Assembly: GCF_038396675.1 (NCBI RefSeq)
Contig: NC_088931.1
Span: forward strand, 70,527,001-70,591,000
Reading direction: 5' to 3'
DNA: 64,000 nt
Source: Hydra vulgaris
Taxonomy: Eukaryota > Cnidaria > Hydrozoa > Anthoathecata > Hydridae
Each line of letters opens with the position of its first letter. Within the stretch, counting starts at the first letter, position 1. This document shows, piece by piece, positions 1 to 12,500 of the stretch. The notes under the pieces were generated by a model. It saw nothing but the letters and a program-made list of their open reading frames with translations, did no database searches and was not told where the DNA came from. The position numbers and the translations under genes were made by a program.

Positions 1-455
1 CTGTTCTATATGAGCTCTTTCAATAACTACTCCTTTTACATTAAGTACATTTTGTAACAAATTAATAATATTTTTTTCCGAGCCATTACAGCTTTTGGAG
101 TCATTTTCTACATTTCCTTCAAAACGAACATTATTTCTTCGTTGACGATTTTCAAGGCGGCGTATCTTATTATTGTCTTCTTCTTTAAACTTGGTTTGAC
201 TTTAAAATCATTTTTTTTTCCAAATGTTTTACTTTTTTTTCGTTGTAATCTTGCGAAAACGTAACACTTTTCTTTGATGCCTTGTTGTATTTTTTCAAAA
301 TGTAATATTTTATTGTTTACTTTTAAAAGTTCGACTTTTCTGCCTTCATTTTCTTTTTTTAATGCTTCATATAAATGTTGTAAAGACGAAGCTTCTTTTT
401 GTAAAACGTCAATTCGACCGTTATAACGGTCAAATTGACGTTTTATATACAGCAA
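1..455 (-). pseudogene. LINE ORF1-like coiled-coil/nucleic-acid-binding protein, partial, frameshifted
   Basis: Read on the minus strand from 455, the sequence first encodes a Lys/Glu/Leu-rich segment with coiled-coil character (DVLQKEASSLQHLYEAL). The frame then changes near the A-run at about 215-225. In the shifted frame it continues to the window edge as KIRRLENRQRRNNVRFEGN, then GSEKNIINLLQNVL, then GVVIERAHIEQ. A coiled coil, then an RRNN-(V/L)R-(F/I) segment, then IERAH is the arrangement of ORF1 proteins of L1/CR1-type LINEs (Transposase_22-like, family knowledge). The RT-coding part would lie to the left, outside the window. I infer a decayed LINE copy and not a host gene. Confidence 0.55.
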
Positions 456-739
456 AAAGATATAACCAACTTTCTCTACAGTAAATGATATAACGCGTTA
501 GTTAATTTAACATTTCCGCTAGTTTTTCAAAATTATTTTTATAAATTAAGTATTCATTTTTATGATTCAATGATTTATATTTTAGATATTTAATATACAG
601 TTTTTGTTTCACTTTCGATGATTTTTTAAGTCCTTTAGTTATCCAAGAACATGATACGTACTTGGCGTTAAGGGTAATTTCACGAAAAGGGAAGTTTGCG
701 TAATAGATGGATTTAAATGTTTAAAAAAAAAAATTGTAG

Positions 740-808
740 ATCAGGTTTATATCATAATTGAATTTAATGTTGCTTAAGCGTTAAATTCAATTATGATATA
801 AACCTGAT
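740..808. repeat. Snap-back inverted duplication, 28-bp perfect arms
   Basis: Arms 740-767 and 781-808 are exact reverse complements around a 13-nt loop. No coding sequence surrounds it. Confidence 0.85.
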
Positions 809-1189
809 ATAAATCGTTTAAAGTTGTTCTTTAAACGATTTCAAATGAATATTATTGTATACACGCTTTTTTATGGTTGTTTTACTCAGGAGATTTAATT
901 TATAATTTGCATTTATACAAAAAAAATAGGAAAGTGATCTGATACATCTGTTTTAACAATGCCTTTTTTAAGCAGCTTGTTAAAAAAGTCATTAGTTAGA
1001 ATGTTATTTATGAAGAAAGATGAATGGTTTGTTATTCTTGTAAGTTTATTTAACTACTTCAAAGAATCAAAATATCATTGACAGAGTTATTTCTTGTAAA
1101 AAAAAATATCTCTTGTTGGTGATTGGGGGAAAAAAAAAACTTGCAACAGAAGGAAAAGCACTTCGTTTTAAATTATACAAAGACCCCAA

Positions 1190-1327
1190 CGAGCATTTGT
1201 TTTTAAAAGTTACGTTTTAAATGTATTTTAAATGTCTTTTAAATGACTTCTAAACATTTTTACGTAAAGAACATTTAAAAGACGTTTAAAAAACATTTAA
1301 AACGTAACTTTTAGAAACTAATGCCCG
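1190..1327. mobile_element. MITE-like foldback element (ACGTTTTAAATG type)
   Basis: The two ends read CGAGCATTTGTTTTTAAAAG and, inverted, CGGGCATTAGTTTCTAAAAG, and both continue into TTACGTTTTAAATG. The middle carries further TTTAAATG and CATTTAAA blocks. About 138 bp, non-coding. In composition it resembles the ACGTCTTTT-rich elements at 14481, 17030 and 28284. No clear target-site duplication is visible. Confidence 0.55.
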
Positions 1328-3276
1328 AAGGACGATCACCTATAAGCCGTGCAGACACATATAAGAAGTAAAACAATCATGAACTTGAAGATAAATCATG
1401 ATCTTCCGAATGGTGCAGTGGCAGGAATATAGAAGGAGATAAGAAAAGATGTTGGACGATCTGGAATACAGGAGAATACCTATGTTGAAGTTACGAACAT
1501 TTCACGCTGTTTTAATAGGTTTCATAATGCGATAAAATGTCAGCTCAAAAACGTAAAAAACTTTTTTGAAAAAGATATTGTTTATTGTAATGACCTATCA
1601 ACAAAGTGATTATTTTAAGCATAGTTAAAAACGTAGAAGAGAATTGTCACATCTGAGAGTTATCTGAAAACACTTTTCTAACTCTTTCAACTAAATCAAT
1701 TAAAGTTTACCTTTGGTTTCAAACCTCAAATTAATCAATATCATCCATGGTTTATCAGTAAGTAACTTATTTTCTTATCTTGACGTGTCTAGCAATGTAA
1801 CGTTTAAACAAACAATACCTATAAGTTATTTTTTATAATAAAGGGTCACGGTGGAAAAAACTCATGTTGCTATCGTGATGGACCAATGGAAAAAAAAATG
1901 AGTCAAAAAAGCTTTCTGATCACTGCAGATGAGTTTGAAAAACACCAATTTGATAACAAATTTCGTATACAGATATTATTAAAATGTTACTAATCCATAT
2001 CTGTTGGATGAGAAATTAACTGATGAAATTATCAACACAATTCCACAACCTAAAACTTAATTCCACGACATAAATATCATATTTATGAACAACATGTTAG
2101 TAAAATTATTGATCTCCTCTTCACTGATAAAAGTCTACAGAAATTTCTTAAAAAGAAAACGGTTATTATGTACAACTATAATGGTGGTTGTTTTGTTGTA
2201 CCTATACGTGTCAAAGATCTTTGGATGAAACAACACTTCATTCTCCAATTAAATATTAGTAATATATTGATACCCCGAGAAAATTTAAAGAAAGTACTTC
2301 ATTGCTTTTTAAATTGTTTTTAACACTTCTTAGAACGTTTTTATTTCTATTGGTGCAGGTTGGGGATCAATTAATCTACCAGTCTGCATAAAATTAAGAG
2401 AAACGAATATGTTAATCATTTTATTTTAAGTTAGTATTTGGTTAACTTTTGCTCAATTTAGTTGCTGAATGCTGTAATCAAAAATGACAAAACTAGATAT
2501 ATCCAACAAAGAAAAAAATCGACAAAATTTGTGGATTTCATGCTTCATTGAAAAAATAAAGCATAGACTCCATGATTTATTTGCAATAAAGATTTCTCTT
2601 GGATGGAAGTTTAACATAATCAGTTTTCACCTCAAAACTTTTTGTCGAGGAGTATCTCGATAGCAGAAAATCCTGCTCAGTATTTCATTAAAACAATCAT
2701 CTGACGCAGTGTATAAAAACTTAAACAAGAAATTCAAAAGGTTAGTTGCGTCTGAGAAAAACGTCTATCACAGTGAAAAGCTAAGGGTTATGGTTGTTAA
2801 ATATAAGTCTACAAGATTGTAAGAAGATTTTTCAAGAGTATAATTAAACTTTAAAAAGTAAAAAATCTATTTTGTAACGTATTACCATTTTTAAAATATT
2901 GCATTTCATTTGTCTGAATATGTTATTGGAAATTTATTTGTGTTTTGTGTGTGTTAGTAGATTTATCATTTATTTATTTGTAATTTATTTATGGTTGACA
3001 TATATGGTTGTTACATTGATAGCTCTATATTTGGCTAATTTAAGTTAACTGACACTTATCCTTCAAAAATAAATATAGTTATAAATATAAATAGCAAGAT
3101 ATCCAATGAATACATTAACAACAATAAAAAAAAAGGAGAAAAAAAAATAATAAAAAGCCAACTAGAGTGGCAAAAAGCAACAAAATATAAAGATTTCACT
3201 TTAGCTTATTAATGTTTCCAACATCTTTAATAAAAACCATGCATTACTTGCATGGGCATTGCTTGGGAATCCAGTT
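1328..3276. other. No recognisable gene
   Basis: AT-rich sequence with scattered short open stretches on the plus strand, for example YNYNGGCFVVPIRVKDLWMK near 2165-2230, broken by stops on all sides. It may be an old decayed coding sequence, but I recognise no family. Confidence 0.4.
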
Positions 3277-3332
3277 TTTTATTTTAAGTTTAAATTCCTT
3301 CAATGATGAAGGAATTTAAACTTAAAATAAAA
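3277..3332. repeat. Snap-back inverted duplication, 26-bp arms, 4-nt loop
   Basis: Arms 3277-3302 and 3307-3332 are exact reverse complements around the loop ATGA. Forty bases further on is another hairpin of the same kind. Confidence 0.85.
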
Positions 3333-3371
3333 CCTAATTTAAAGGAACTTAAACTTAAAATAATGATTATA

Positions 3372-3416
3372 AAACTAATCCCGAATGATTATTTTATAAT
3401 CATTCGGGATTAGTTT
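3372..3416. repeat. Snap-back inverted duplication, 21-bp arms, 3-nt loop
   Basis: Arms 3372-3392 and 3396-3416 are exact reverse complements around TTT. The arm contains CTAATCCCGAATGATTAT. Confidence 0.85.
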
Positions 3417-3546
3417 CTAAATTTTTGGTCCAAGGTAAGATAGTTGTTCCAACCCATATTTTGTTGTGCGAATATTGGTGGAATTTGGCTTTTTATATCT
3501 CAGATTCGATTCGTGAAACTTAAAAACTTCATTATAGATATAGGAG

Positions 3547-3600
3547 CAATTTGTAATTTTACTTTGAAAACATCAATTTGTAATTTTACTTTGAAAACAT
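3547..3600. repeat. 27-bp tandem duplication
   Basis: Two head-to-tail copies of a 27-bp unit that begins CAATTTGTAATTTTAC. Confidence 0.8.
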
Positions 3601-3601
3601 G

Positions 3602-4690
3602 ACTAAATAATGCAGGTTTTTTTGTGTATAGTTAAAGTACTGCTGTTTAATAAGAGAGTTTCAAATGAAGATTCATAGTCTCTATAGGTAATTCTCAGGG
3701 CTCTCTCGTGGATTTAATTAATGCGATTATTTAGTTTCTTACTGTGAAACATCCAAATAAGTGAACAGTAGTTATTTAGTTTCTTACTGTGAAACATCCA
3801 TACAAGTGAAGTTATAAATGCAGAAAGTATTAGTTTACGTTGTTTGAAAGACATAAATGATGCGATTCTTGAAAATGCGTTTTTTTTATATTTGCATAAA
3901 GCGTTCACATGCTCTTCAAAGGAAAGTTTGTTGTTGAGTTTTATTCTGAGTACTTCAAGATTTTCGGATGTTTTAATTGTTAAATTATATATTGTAACTT
4001 CAAGGTTACTGCGTTTGCTAATAGTAAGGTGATATTTTCAGAATTTAGCTTCATTCCATCATTTTCGAACCATATTAACATTTGGTTTGCGGCTACTTTG
4101 GATGTTGGTAGTTACAGAAGTAACGTCTTTTCTTGGGCAGTATGGAGTATTGTCATAGGGTTATTATAGCATCCGCATTACATATCAGTGTAACAGCTGA
4201 ATTCATCATTTATTATTACTCTTTGTTTTCTATTCATTAGGTAGGAAGACATAAACATTAAACTGTTTCGACTAAAACCATTGGCATCTGGTTTGGCTAT
4301 TAGTAACGCATGGGATATGCAATCAAAGGCTTTAGAGAGTTCAGTAAGTAATGCGCTAAAGCATCCGCTGTGATCTAAGGCTTTTCTCCATTTTTCGGTC
4401 ATTGCAATCAGACATTGCTGAGCACTATAACCTTTACAAAAACCGTACTGATGTCTTGATAAAATTGTTTCAAAGAAGCTAGTTATATCCTCATACATGC
4501 ATCTTTCATATACCTTAGATAGGTTGGATAGAATATTGATTGGCCTATAGTTGCGTTTACCTGCTTTGGAGCCTTTTTTGTGTATTGGAATATCGGCGTT
4601 TTTTAAGGTCTGGAAAAACGTCGTTTGAAATAGCGTAGTTATAGTCTTTACATATAAAATCAGAAAGAAAAATAATGTTATTTTTGATTA
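3602..4690 (-). pseudogene. Non-LTR retrotransposon (CR1/Jockey-type) reverse transcriptase fragment
   Basis: Minus-strand translation from about 4690 gives ADIPIHKKGSKAGKRNYRPI, then NILSNLSKVYERC, then LSRHQYGFCKGYSAQQCL (RT fingers). The palm segment LLTELSKAFDCISHALL follows and is motif A, with the usual catalytic Asp of LxD replaced by Glu. After stops and a frame change come VNALCKYKKNAFSRIASFM, SLIWMFHSKKLNN and IHERALRITYRDYESSFETL, the thumb and C-terminal segments typical of these LINEs. The FADD catalytic box is missing, so part of the palm is deleted. The segment around WMFHSKKLNN is tandemly duplicated at 3733-3800. The copy is dead. Confidence 0.8.
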
Positions 4691-4917
4691 TTCTAGTTGG
4701 TATATCGTCCTTTTGTTGTGCTTTAGATTTATTAAGTTGAGATATATTGTTATATAAGAAATATGGTTAAATAGTAAAGACGGAATATTTGTTGTTTTCT
4801 TTATAGATTTTTAACAAGAACATGATTACAACTAATATTTTAGTAATATTCCTTAAAATAATAATACTTTGCAAAAAAAATACGACAACCAAATCACTAG
4901 GATAGTAATTTAAAAAT

Positions 4918-5062
4918 GCCACCTGCATCCCCCAGGTTGAGGGAAATTAATTTTTGAAAAAAAAATCATTTATCTTGAATTAAATCATAAATTGTAATTA
5001 GGTTTCAAATTTTATCAAAACGTATTTTGATGCTCAAAAGATATGGTCATATAAAGTTTATA
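4918..5062 (+). repeat. Dispersed repeat, copy 1 (inverted copy at 63.2-63.4 kb)
   Basis: About 145 bp beginning near ACCTGCATCCCCCAGG and running through ATTAGGTTTCAAATTTTATC to ATGGTCATATAAAG. It aligns base for base, with scattered differences, to the reverse complement of 63238-63390. Non-coding. Confidence 0.6.
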
Positions 5063-5165
5063 ATTCCTTCTCATTTATTGAAGGTTTTAAATATTTAGAA
5101 ATAAATCATGATTTGTGATTTTTTTGTTTAAGTAGTCTACTTTAGATAATATTTACGTATCATAA

Positions 5166-5221
5166 TATAACAGTATCATATAAAATTTATTTATTTATAA
5201 ATTTTATATGATACTGTTATA
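5166..5221. repeat. Snap-back inverted duplication, 25-bp arms, 6-nt loop
   Basis: Arms 5166-5190 and 5197-5221 are exact reverse complements around TTATTT. Confidence 0.85.
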
Positions 5222-5330
5222 CTGAAAATACTTTTATTTCGCATAAATAAAACTTTTATACAACAAAATATAATTCAATGAGAATTACTTTTCCACTAAT
5301 ATCAGAAATTAAGCACAACGGCTGCTTAAA

Positions 5331-5404
5331 AATAATAATAATAACAAAGTGTAAATTGAGAATAATAATAATAGCAATAATAATAACAATAAAAATAATA
5401 ATAA

Positions 5405-5460
<56 letters not shown>
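5331..5460. repeat. (AAT)n microsatellite, interrupted
   Basis: AATAAT trinucleotide tract. It gives spurious poly-Ile open frames on both strands. Confidence 0.95.
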
Positions 5461-5720
5461 GACATACTTGCATAATAAGTACGTATATGAAGAATTGTCA
5501 ATACAGGGTGTTTGATCATGTCTTTATTTGTAATATCGACGTTTTTTTAAATAGTATTCACCTCCCTTATGCCGAGAGGCCTACTATAGTCGAAGAAGCT
5601 ACTTTATCATAGTTAATGCCCATTCTCAACTCTTTAAACTCAAAAAAAAAGTTGAGATAAAATTACTTAGGTTGTTACAAAAGTTGACCACATGTTTAAA
5701 TCTTTACTTTTTTGCAGGCA

Positions 5721-5723
<3 letters not shown>

Positions 5724-5791
<68 letters not shown>
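5724..5791. repeat. (TA)n microsatellite
   Basis: Uninterrupted TA dinucleotides followed by a short ATT and poly-T run. Confidence 0.97.
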
Positions 5792-5794
<3 letters not shown>

Positions 5795-6021
5795 ATTATT
5801 TTTTTTTTCTTTCTTTATTCATACATTACTTGGTTAAAGCATAAAGTGTTATAGGTATATACTTTTGCGTGTATATATATCTACATATATCTATAGCTAT
5901 AAATATCATTATATCTATGGTCGACAACACGGGTTTTGAAAAATGGAATGGTACAATCGTTTATTTCTAATAAAGAAATAAACGGGGACCCCTGGCCTTG
6001 TTGGCCCTGTATAAATCTCTT

Positions 6022-6122
<101 letters not shown>

Positions 6123-6732
6123 ATAGATAGATATATATTAACATGGTATTTCTTTAAGGTGGCTCACATAGAAAAAAATTTTTTTTGAATAAAAGCAATT
6201 CCAGCGGTTCATACATATTTTAGTTTCCTTTTGATAATATAGAAAACTAAAAATTTGATAAAAAAACTTTAAGTAAATTATATTTAAGACAAATTTTATC
6301 AAAATCAGTGTTAAAAGGGGGAAAATCTGAAAAAATTCAAAACACTGTTTCTTGATCAATTTTATTCAAAATTCAATAATTTTTTGTTTATAGCTTCTTT
6401 ATATTATTATCATTCATTTCTACTAAAACAAAAGAAAAATATTTAGAAAATCTCAAATTGGACACAATATAAAAAAAAACAACCAAATTATACATTAAAA
6501 AAACAGGTGTTCGGGGTTTTAAATGTTATAAAACTATTCTTAGTTAATTATTTTAGTACATCTGAAATCTTAATGATCAAGGAACATGTACTGAAAATTT
6601 CAGCCAAAAAGCTTTTCTTAATCACGAGATATCCGGTTTTAAAGTTGCAAAAAAATGGAAAAACGAAAAGCTTGGAAAAACGAAAAACAAAAACAGAAAC
6701 AAAAAAAAAATATTTTTAACAATTACATCAAC

Positions 6733-8172
6733 TTAAAAACCACCAGAAACATAGACTTCAGCAACATCTTTGTTGTTTGCATTATATGAAAGACCTTTTT
6801 TCTTGGTTCTTAATTGTTTACGTCTTTTTTTAGTCTTCTCATTACACTTATTTACAGACCATCGAATACTTAACTTATTAAGTAATATATTAGCTTTTTG
6901 CATAAATCTGCATCCATTAATTGCAAACTCTGCCATTACATTGTTTACACCATTTGCTCCATCATTAAAATAAACTATGGCAGAATTAATACCAATCTCT
7001 AATACATCTTTTGTTACAAAAGTGTTTTTCGGACAACGTGACCATACAATATTGTTGAAACCTTCGTTGGCATTTTGGGTTTGTCCATGAAGACATTTTG
7101 ATAACAACTTGTCACTTCTGAGTTCTAAAAATGTTGGCAACAAAATTTGAAAACTCCATGATGGTAAATTTATATTCTTTTTATAATTGCTGGTGCCATT
7201 AATTAAATCTTTTTTATATTTGCACCAACTGGCCGATCCAGGTGGACAAAACTGATGTCGAACTTTGTCCCCTTTATCTGTTTCACAGCAATGCCAAACA
7301 ATTGCTAAGACAGCTTTTTTCATAGCGTATAAATTATTTAAATTCTGAAGGATGGCAAGTCCATAAAAGTTTTGCATTGAGTTAATTGTTTTATCTGTTA
7401 GCTTACCGCGACCAGACAAAGAATTTTTTGTTCCTTTTAACTTTTTACGAAGATTTCGAAGTCTGTTTCCACATTTCTTTTGCACATGTCCGACACATTC
7501 TAATTTAATTAGATTAATACCATAATCTTTATAAACATTACAAGCAAATACTTCTTTGTATGAAGATGTATCTCCATCACCAAGGTACTCATTGTAAATA
7601 AGGTTGTTTTTCAAAACTGACCGCTGAAAAATCTCCACTGCACCAGTTGACTCCATTGCACCCGATGAACTTTGATGGTTAATTGAACATTTATGCTTGG
7701 AAAGCCAGTTTTGGTGTTCTTCAGAGCCTTTTTTTCTACTCCAAATTTGACACTGCCTGCAATACTTTGTCATTACATAAATATCAATACACTTGCCATG
7801 GTTTATAGCTGCAACATAACCATTAAGGGATGAAAATCCCCTCTTCTGCCAAGAACCATCTACTGAAACACGACATGTTGTGATGCCTAAATGAGCTTTA
7901 TTTTCAGGGTTTAACTTAATCTCGCCAACTGCTTTTACTATGCTATTACTTGCTACATTATTGTAAGCTTTATACAAATGACTGATTATGTTTCGATAAC
8001 TGGGTTCAGATAATGACTCCATATTGAGGCATCTAGCAAAACTTTTTATTGCTGCAAGACCTTTCCCATTTTCTCGAAAAGCAATTACATTTCGAACATT
8101 AATTTCAAATAGATTGCGTCCCTGTGTGGAAATGTTGTTTTCATTATAGACATCAACAGTTATTGATGCATT
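6733..8172 (-). CDS. Mutator-like transposase, catalytic part
   Basis: A continuous frame of about 480 codons to the TAA at 6733-6735. Visible segments in order: DGSWQKRGFSSLNGY with YCRQC (first acidic motif plus a Cys pair), GAMESTGAVEIFQRS, EYLGDGDTSSYKEV (GDGD acidic motif) and IKLECVGHVQKKCGNRLRNL. This order is that of the animal Mutator-like/Phantom-related transposase domain (family knowledge). The C-terminus is Lys/Arg-rich (KTKKRRKQLRTKKK). The product would cut and paste its own element in the nucleus. It has no ATG of its own: the frame opens inside a hairpin (8173-8253) that separates it from its N-terminal half. Confidence 0.8.
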   Translation of the reverse strand, partial: NASITVDVYNENNISTQGRNLFEINVRNVIAFRENGKGLAAIKSFARCLNMESLSEPSYRNIISHLYKAYNNVASNSIVKAVGEIKLNPENKAHLGITTCRVSVDGSWQKRGFSSLNGYVAAINHGKCIDIYVMTKYCRQCQIWSRKKGSEEHQNWLSKHKCSINHQSSSGAMESTGAVEIFQRSVLKNNLIYNEYLGDGDTSSYKEVFACNVYKDYGINLIKLECVGHVQKKCGNRLRNLRKKLKGTKNSLSGRGKLTDKTINSMQNFYGLAILQNLNNLYAMKKAVLAIVWHCCETDKGDKVRHQFCPPGSASWCKYKKDLINGTSNYKKNINLPSWSFQILLPTFLELRSDKLLSKCLHGQTQNANEGFNNIVWSRCPKNTFVTKDVLEIGINSAIVYFNDGANGVNNVMAEFAINGCRFMQKANILLNKLSIRWSVNKCNEKTKKRRKQLRTKKKGLSYNANNKDVAEVYVSGGF

Positions 8173-8253
8173 GAGCAATGAATTTTATACATCTCCAACT
8201 TGTTCCTGTCTTGAGGACAGGAACAAGTTGGAGATGTATAAAATTCATTGCTC
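8173..8253. repeat. Snap-back hairpin inside the transposase ORF, 38-bp perfect arms
   Basis: Arms 8173-8210 and 8216-8253 are exact reverse complements with a 5-nt loop. The 8216-8253 arm reads as sensible transposase sequence (SNEFYTSPTCSC) on the minus strand, so 8173-8210 is the likely new copy. Confidence 0.9.
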
Positions 8254-8570
8254 CAATTACAAAAAAAGCATTTTATTAAAAGTTTGTTTGCAAAACCCAT
8301 TCTTAGATCAAATTTATTGGATAAACTCAGCTTTTGTGCATTACACACAGTGCATGTTAAACTACTTATAAGATCTTTAAGAATTTTAAAATTTACGAAC
8401 AAAAAATAATTATCATCATCTTCTTTAGAAGTCTCATTCAAAGTTTTTGATAATTTTTGATAACGAAGTGAAGAAGATTTTAAAGTTTCTGTCACCTTGC
8501 TTGACTTGATAAACCGATTTCCTTTAAACTTACATTTTTTCTTTCTTCTTAAATTCTGTTTACTGGACAT
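8216..8570 (-). CDS. Mutator-like transposase, N-terminal part, cut off by a hairpin
   Basis: ATG at 8570-8568 (MSSKQNLRRKKKCKF), a basic N-terminus, then a Cys-rich segment with LTCTVCNAQ and IKCFFCNW, which gives CxxC pairs suited to zinc binding. This is usual upstream of the catalytic part in this transposase group. After NEFYTSPTCSC the frame runs into the second hairpin arm and stops at 8158. Simply removing one arm plus the loop (43 nt) does not put the two halves in one frame, so some original sequence has been lost or changed. Confidence 0.65.
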
Positions 8571-9007
8571 TATCAATAATCTGATAAAAAATACAAGTTA
8601 AATGCTTTGACATATCAATAGCTACCAAAACTTGAATCAAGCTGTGCAACTCTACAATAAACTATAATACATGACAAATTAAAAGCCGCATTATTTAGTT
8701 GCATATATTGTACAATATACAGACTTTATTTAGATATTAATTTCATATTTTAAAATAAAAATACATAATTTTTTAACAAAAATATTTTTGAATATTATTT
8801 AAAAATTTTCCGCTAAAAAGAAATTTTAATCTTAAAAAATTAAACCTACCTATAAAAAATGTTAAATTAAACTAATAGTAGTAAGTATTTTATGCAAAAT
8901 GTATATATTTTCTAGAAGAATGATAAATTTTGCATTGAATGATATATTAAAAAAAAAATCAAATTTTTTTAAAAAAATGAGTTTTTTTTCTATATGAGCC
9001 ACCTTAA

Positions 9008-9547
<540 letters not shown>

Positions 9548-12500
9548 AGGGGTATTCAAAAAAAGTGAATTTTCAAATCTAAAAAACCATACCCCCTAAA
9601 TTTGGGGCAAATGTATAAAAAATGAGCCTCGCAAAGTTTAAGCGCTGTCCGATCACTTTTTTCCCCCCTCAAGTTAAAAATTTAGGGGAAAATTGACCGA
9701 AAAGTGGTAATATTCGGGCGCCTTGAGGGAGGGGTAATTTTTTTTTTTTTTCAAATTTTTTTTTTTCTGATATATGTATATAGGCCTATATTTTTGTTTA
9801 AAAATATATGGTTTTTTTCCTACTTCTCAAAAGTCTATGTTTGGTGGTATTGAAAATCATGAAAATCAGAATTTTTGTAGTTAAAGTTAGATTTTTCCAG
9901 AAAGAAGGAACAGTTGTTGGTTGTGACCTCGGCAATGCTGTTTATCTATATTGATAAAAACACTATTTATCTATATTGAAAAATCAAAATGAGCAAGAAT
10001 AAATAAAGTTATAAATTTATATTCAAGTTTTATAACAGAAAAAAAATTTACAAATCTAATAATAATCAAGTTTAACTCTTTATCTTTTTTCGCATCACAC
10101 CAAGTCCATCATTAAACTTAATCTTTGAAATTGTACCGGATTTTTGTTCTTGTGATCTGAATACAGATCGAACTTTGTCCACAGTTAGCAATCTGTTGTG
10201 CTTTTCAGTTTCATCAGAATATCTATGAATATACTGCCCCATCATACCTATTGACCGTTCTGAATAGTCATTTACAAAAGTCAAAGTTTCAGCATATTTT
10301 TGAAAACTTTTGAAGCATGACTGAGTATGCCAATAGTTTGGTGGAAGTGAGAGCCAGTCTTGAACTCGTTGCTTATCAAACCCAATCATGTCAAAAATCA
10401 GGTAAGAAAAGACATCAACCAAGGCAGACAAGGATGGTGGTTTTTCCCAATTTTTGTATTCATTTTATAAATTTCCTTGATATCTTGATTTACTTTATTC
10501 TCAGGCTTATAATAGTCAGAGCTAGGCATATCAAATGACAGAATTTCTGATGCAATTTTTGCCTTCTCCTCTGATGCTAACTCATCATCTAGCAAAGCTA
10601 AAGGTATCATTGTTGAATCCAAATACCAACAGTGTTTATACTGAGACTCTAATACAACATCGACAGCTATTGGGTTTGTACATACCTTCTTGTACAGATG
10701 CATTTGATGTATGGCTGTAATGTCAAGAAAAGGAGCTTTAATGACATCCTCAGATTGTAGATACCATTTTGCATAAAAGCAAACAATAAATTCTGTAATA
10801 AGCTTAATTTCAATTTTCAGTTTATCATTTTCCTGAACAAACGTAAGTTGATTGAATAAAAGCCGAAGCTTTAGATAATAAATTGCTTTTCCTAAAAATC
10901 TTACATGATGAATAGCACCAGTTTTTCTTACTTTAAATGTTATAGGGGATAAGTACGTGACAACTAATTCTGCAAGCTCACTTCTACATCTCTTATAATA
11001 CCTAGTTTACTAACGTATGCTTTGCAAAATGTTAATGACTTCATAGCTGCCTTTTCTAAAAAACTGCTTTTAATCTTATTCCAATCAAACCGTAACAGTA
11101 GAACTGAATTATAGTTAAAATTAGATTCTTCAAAAATATTTTTAAGCTTTTTGAAAAGAGGATTATCAGGTCCACTAGTTTCTTCATTGGTCACTAATTT
11201 TCAAAAGTGAAGCATTCTTATTTCAGTCACATGATGCCTACATGCTATTTGGAGGAGATACTTATCCAGTTCTTGAGATTTTCTGGAAACTGATCCTTAA
11301 TTCGTCCCAGTGTTGGATGGTGTTGTATCAAAGCATATTCCTCTAGTTTTTGACGTAAGTTGATACTCCTTATTTAAGTTCATTGCACCTAAGAACTGAT
11401 CTTCACCAGTGGATGACGCTAGTGGAGGTACTCCAAGTAGGTAAGTCTGTCCATTAATGTTAACTAAAACAGCCATTCTATCCCTCTTTAACATTTTTCC
11501 TTTGTTTAGCTCAAACAAGGTCTTCCCATCAAAATGAATTATACATGGATATGGAGATGCGTCTATGGCTGCTTTAACATCTTCTTTTGAACTTTTTGCC
11601 ATGTTTTCATTTTCTTTTTTCATTTTTCTATATGCGGTAGACTGACTTCTTTTTACTTCTTTAAGATCAACACCTGATTGATATAGAATTGTATTTGTTA
11701 CCTTCTGAAAACATTTGGTGATATATCACAGGCTGTAGCAGTAAGTGAAACATTACCAGCAAAAACATGTTTTGGAATTTTTGCAATTACTGTGTCTGGG
11801 TTTTCAGAGACTTCTATGTGATACCAATCACCTGGCTCGAAATCAGATTCAATTGAAGAATCATCGCTTAGAATTGTGTCTATAAGTTCATCGTTGGGTA
11901 CATCATCTCTCAAAATCTTAGGCTGTAAACGATTTTTCTTACTGATGCTTTCTTTTGCCTAATTAACAGAAAAAATGTAGTTTTAGTTTTTAATCTTAAA
12001 ATTAGTGGAAAAAAGAATTAACAGAGCTTGAGAAAGAGCTAAAGTAATTAATTAAAGGTATTAAATACCTTTTTCTATATTTAATATCCTCTGAACCAAT
12101 AACAAACTTTCTTTCATTTTCCTGATCTTCAAAAAATTTTAGATCTTCCATCTTGTCTTTTAGTGTTCTTTTTTTATTTTTACTGATTGTGTCTTTGAGA
12201 TTAGAATTACCAGCCCAAAAAAGTTTTTTTATTTCAATCTCAAACTCGTTTTGTTTAGCCAAATCACCACTATTTCCCCTTTTTGCATTTTTTTTCAAGT
12301 TGAAATAGGACTTATGCAATTTAAAAAGTTTTTTAACTAAACTTAAATCAGTTAACACATCAAATCCAGCTTTAATCCAGGGTCTCTTAATTTTAGACAA
12401 AATACATTCACAACAACTCTCCGAACATCTAGAAAAAGTTTTTTAGGGGGACAAGCAATAATACTTGATATTGATATAGATCGACATTGTTGGTTATATA

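Larger units (their letters stand above)
6154..9007 (-). mobile_element. DNA transposon with Mutator-type transposase, flanked by TTAA
   Basis: Inverted ends: TTAAGGTGGCTCACATAG at 6154 and, inverted, TTAAGGTGGCTCATATAG ending at 9007, followed by an A/T-rich subterminal stretch on both sides. Both termini can be read as GGTGGCTC flanked by TTAA. Inside, on the minus strand, lies a transposase in two open frames (8570-8216 and 8170-6733). The remaining interior, 8571-8960 and 6200-6730, is non-coding. The low decay of the ORF suggests a comparatively young copy. Confidence 0.75.

Noticed and set aside
5256-5519. Poly-Ile open frames on both strands
   Set aside because: Product of the (AAT)n microsatellite.
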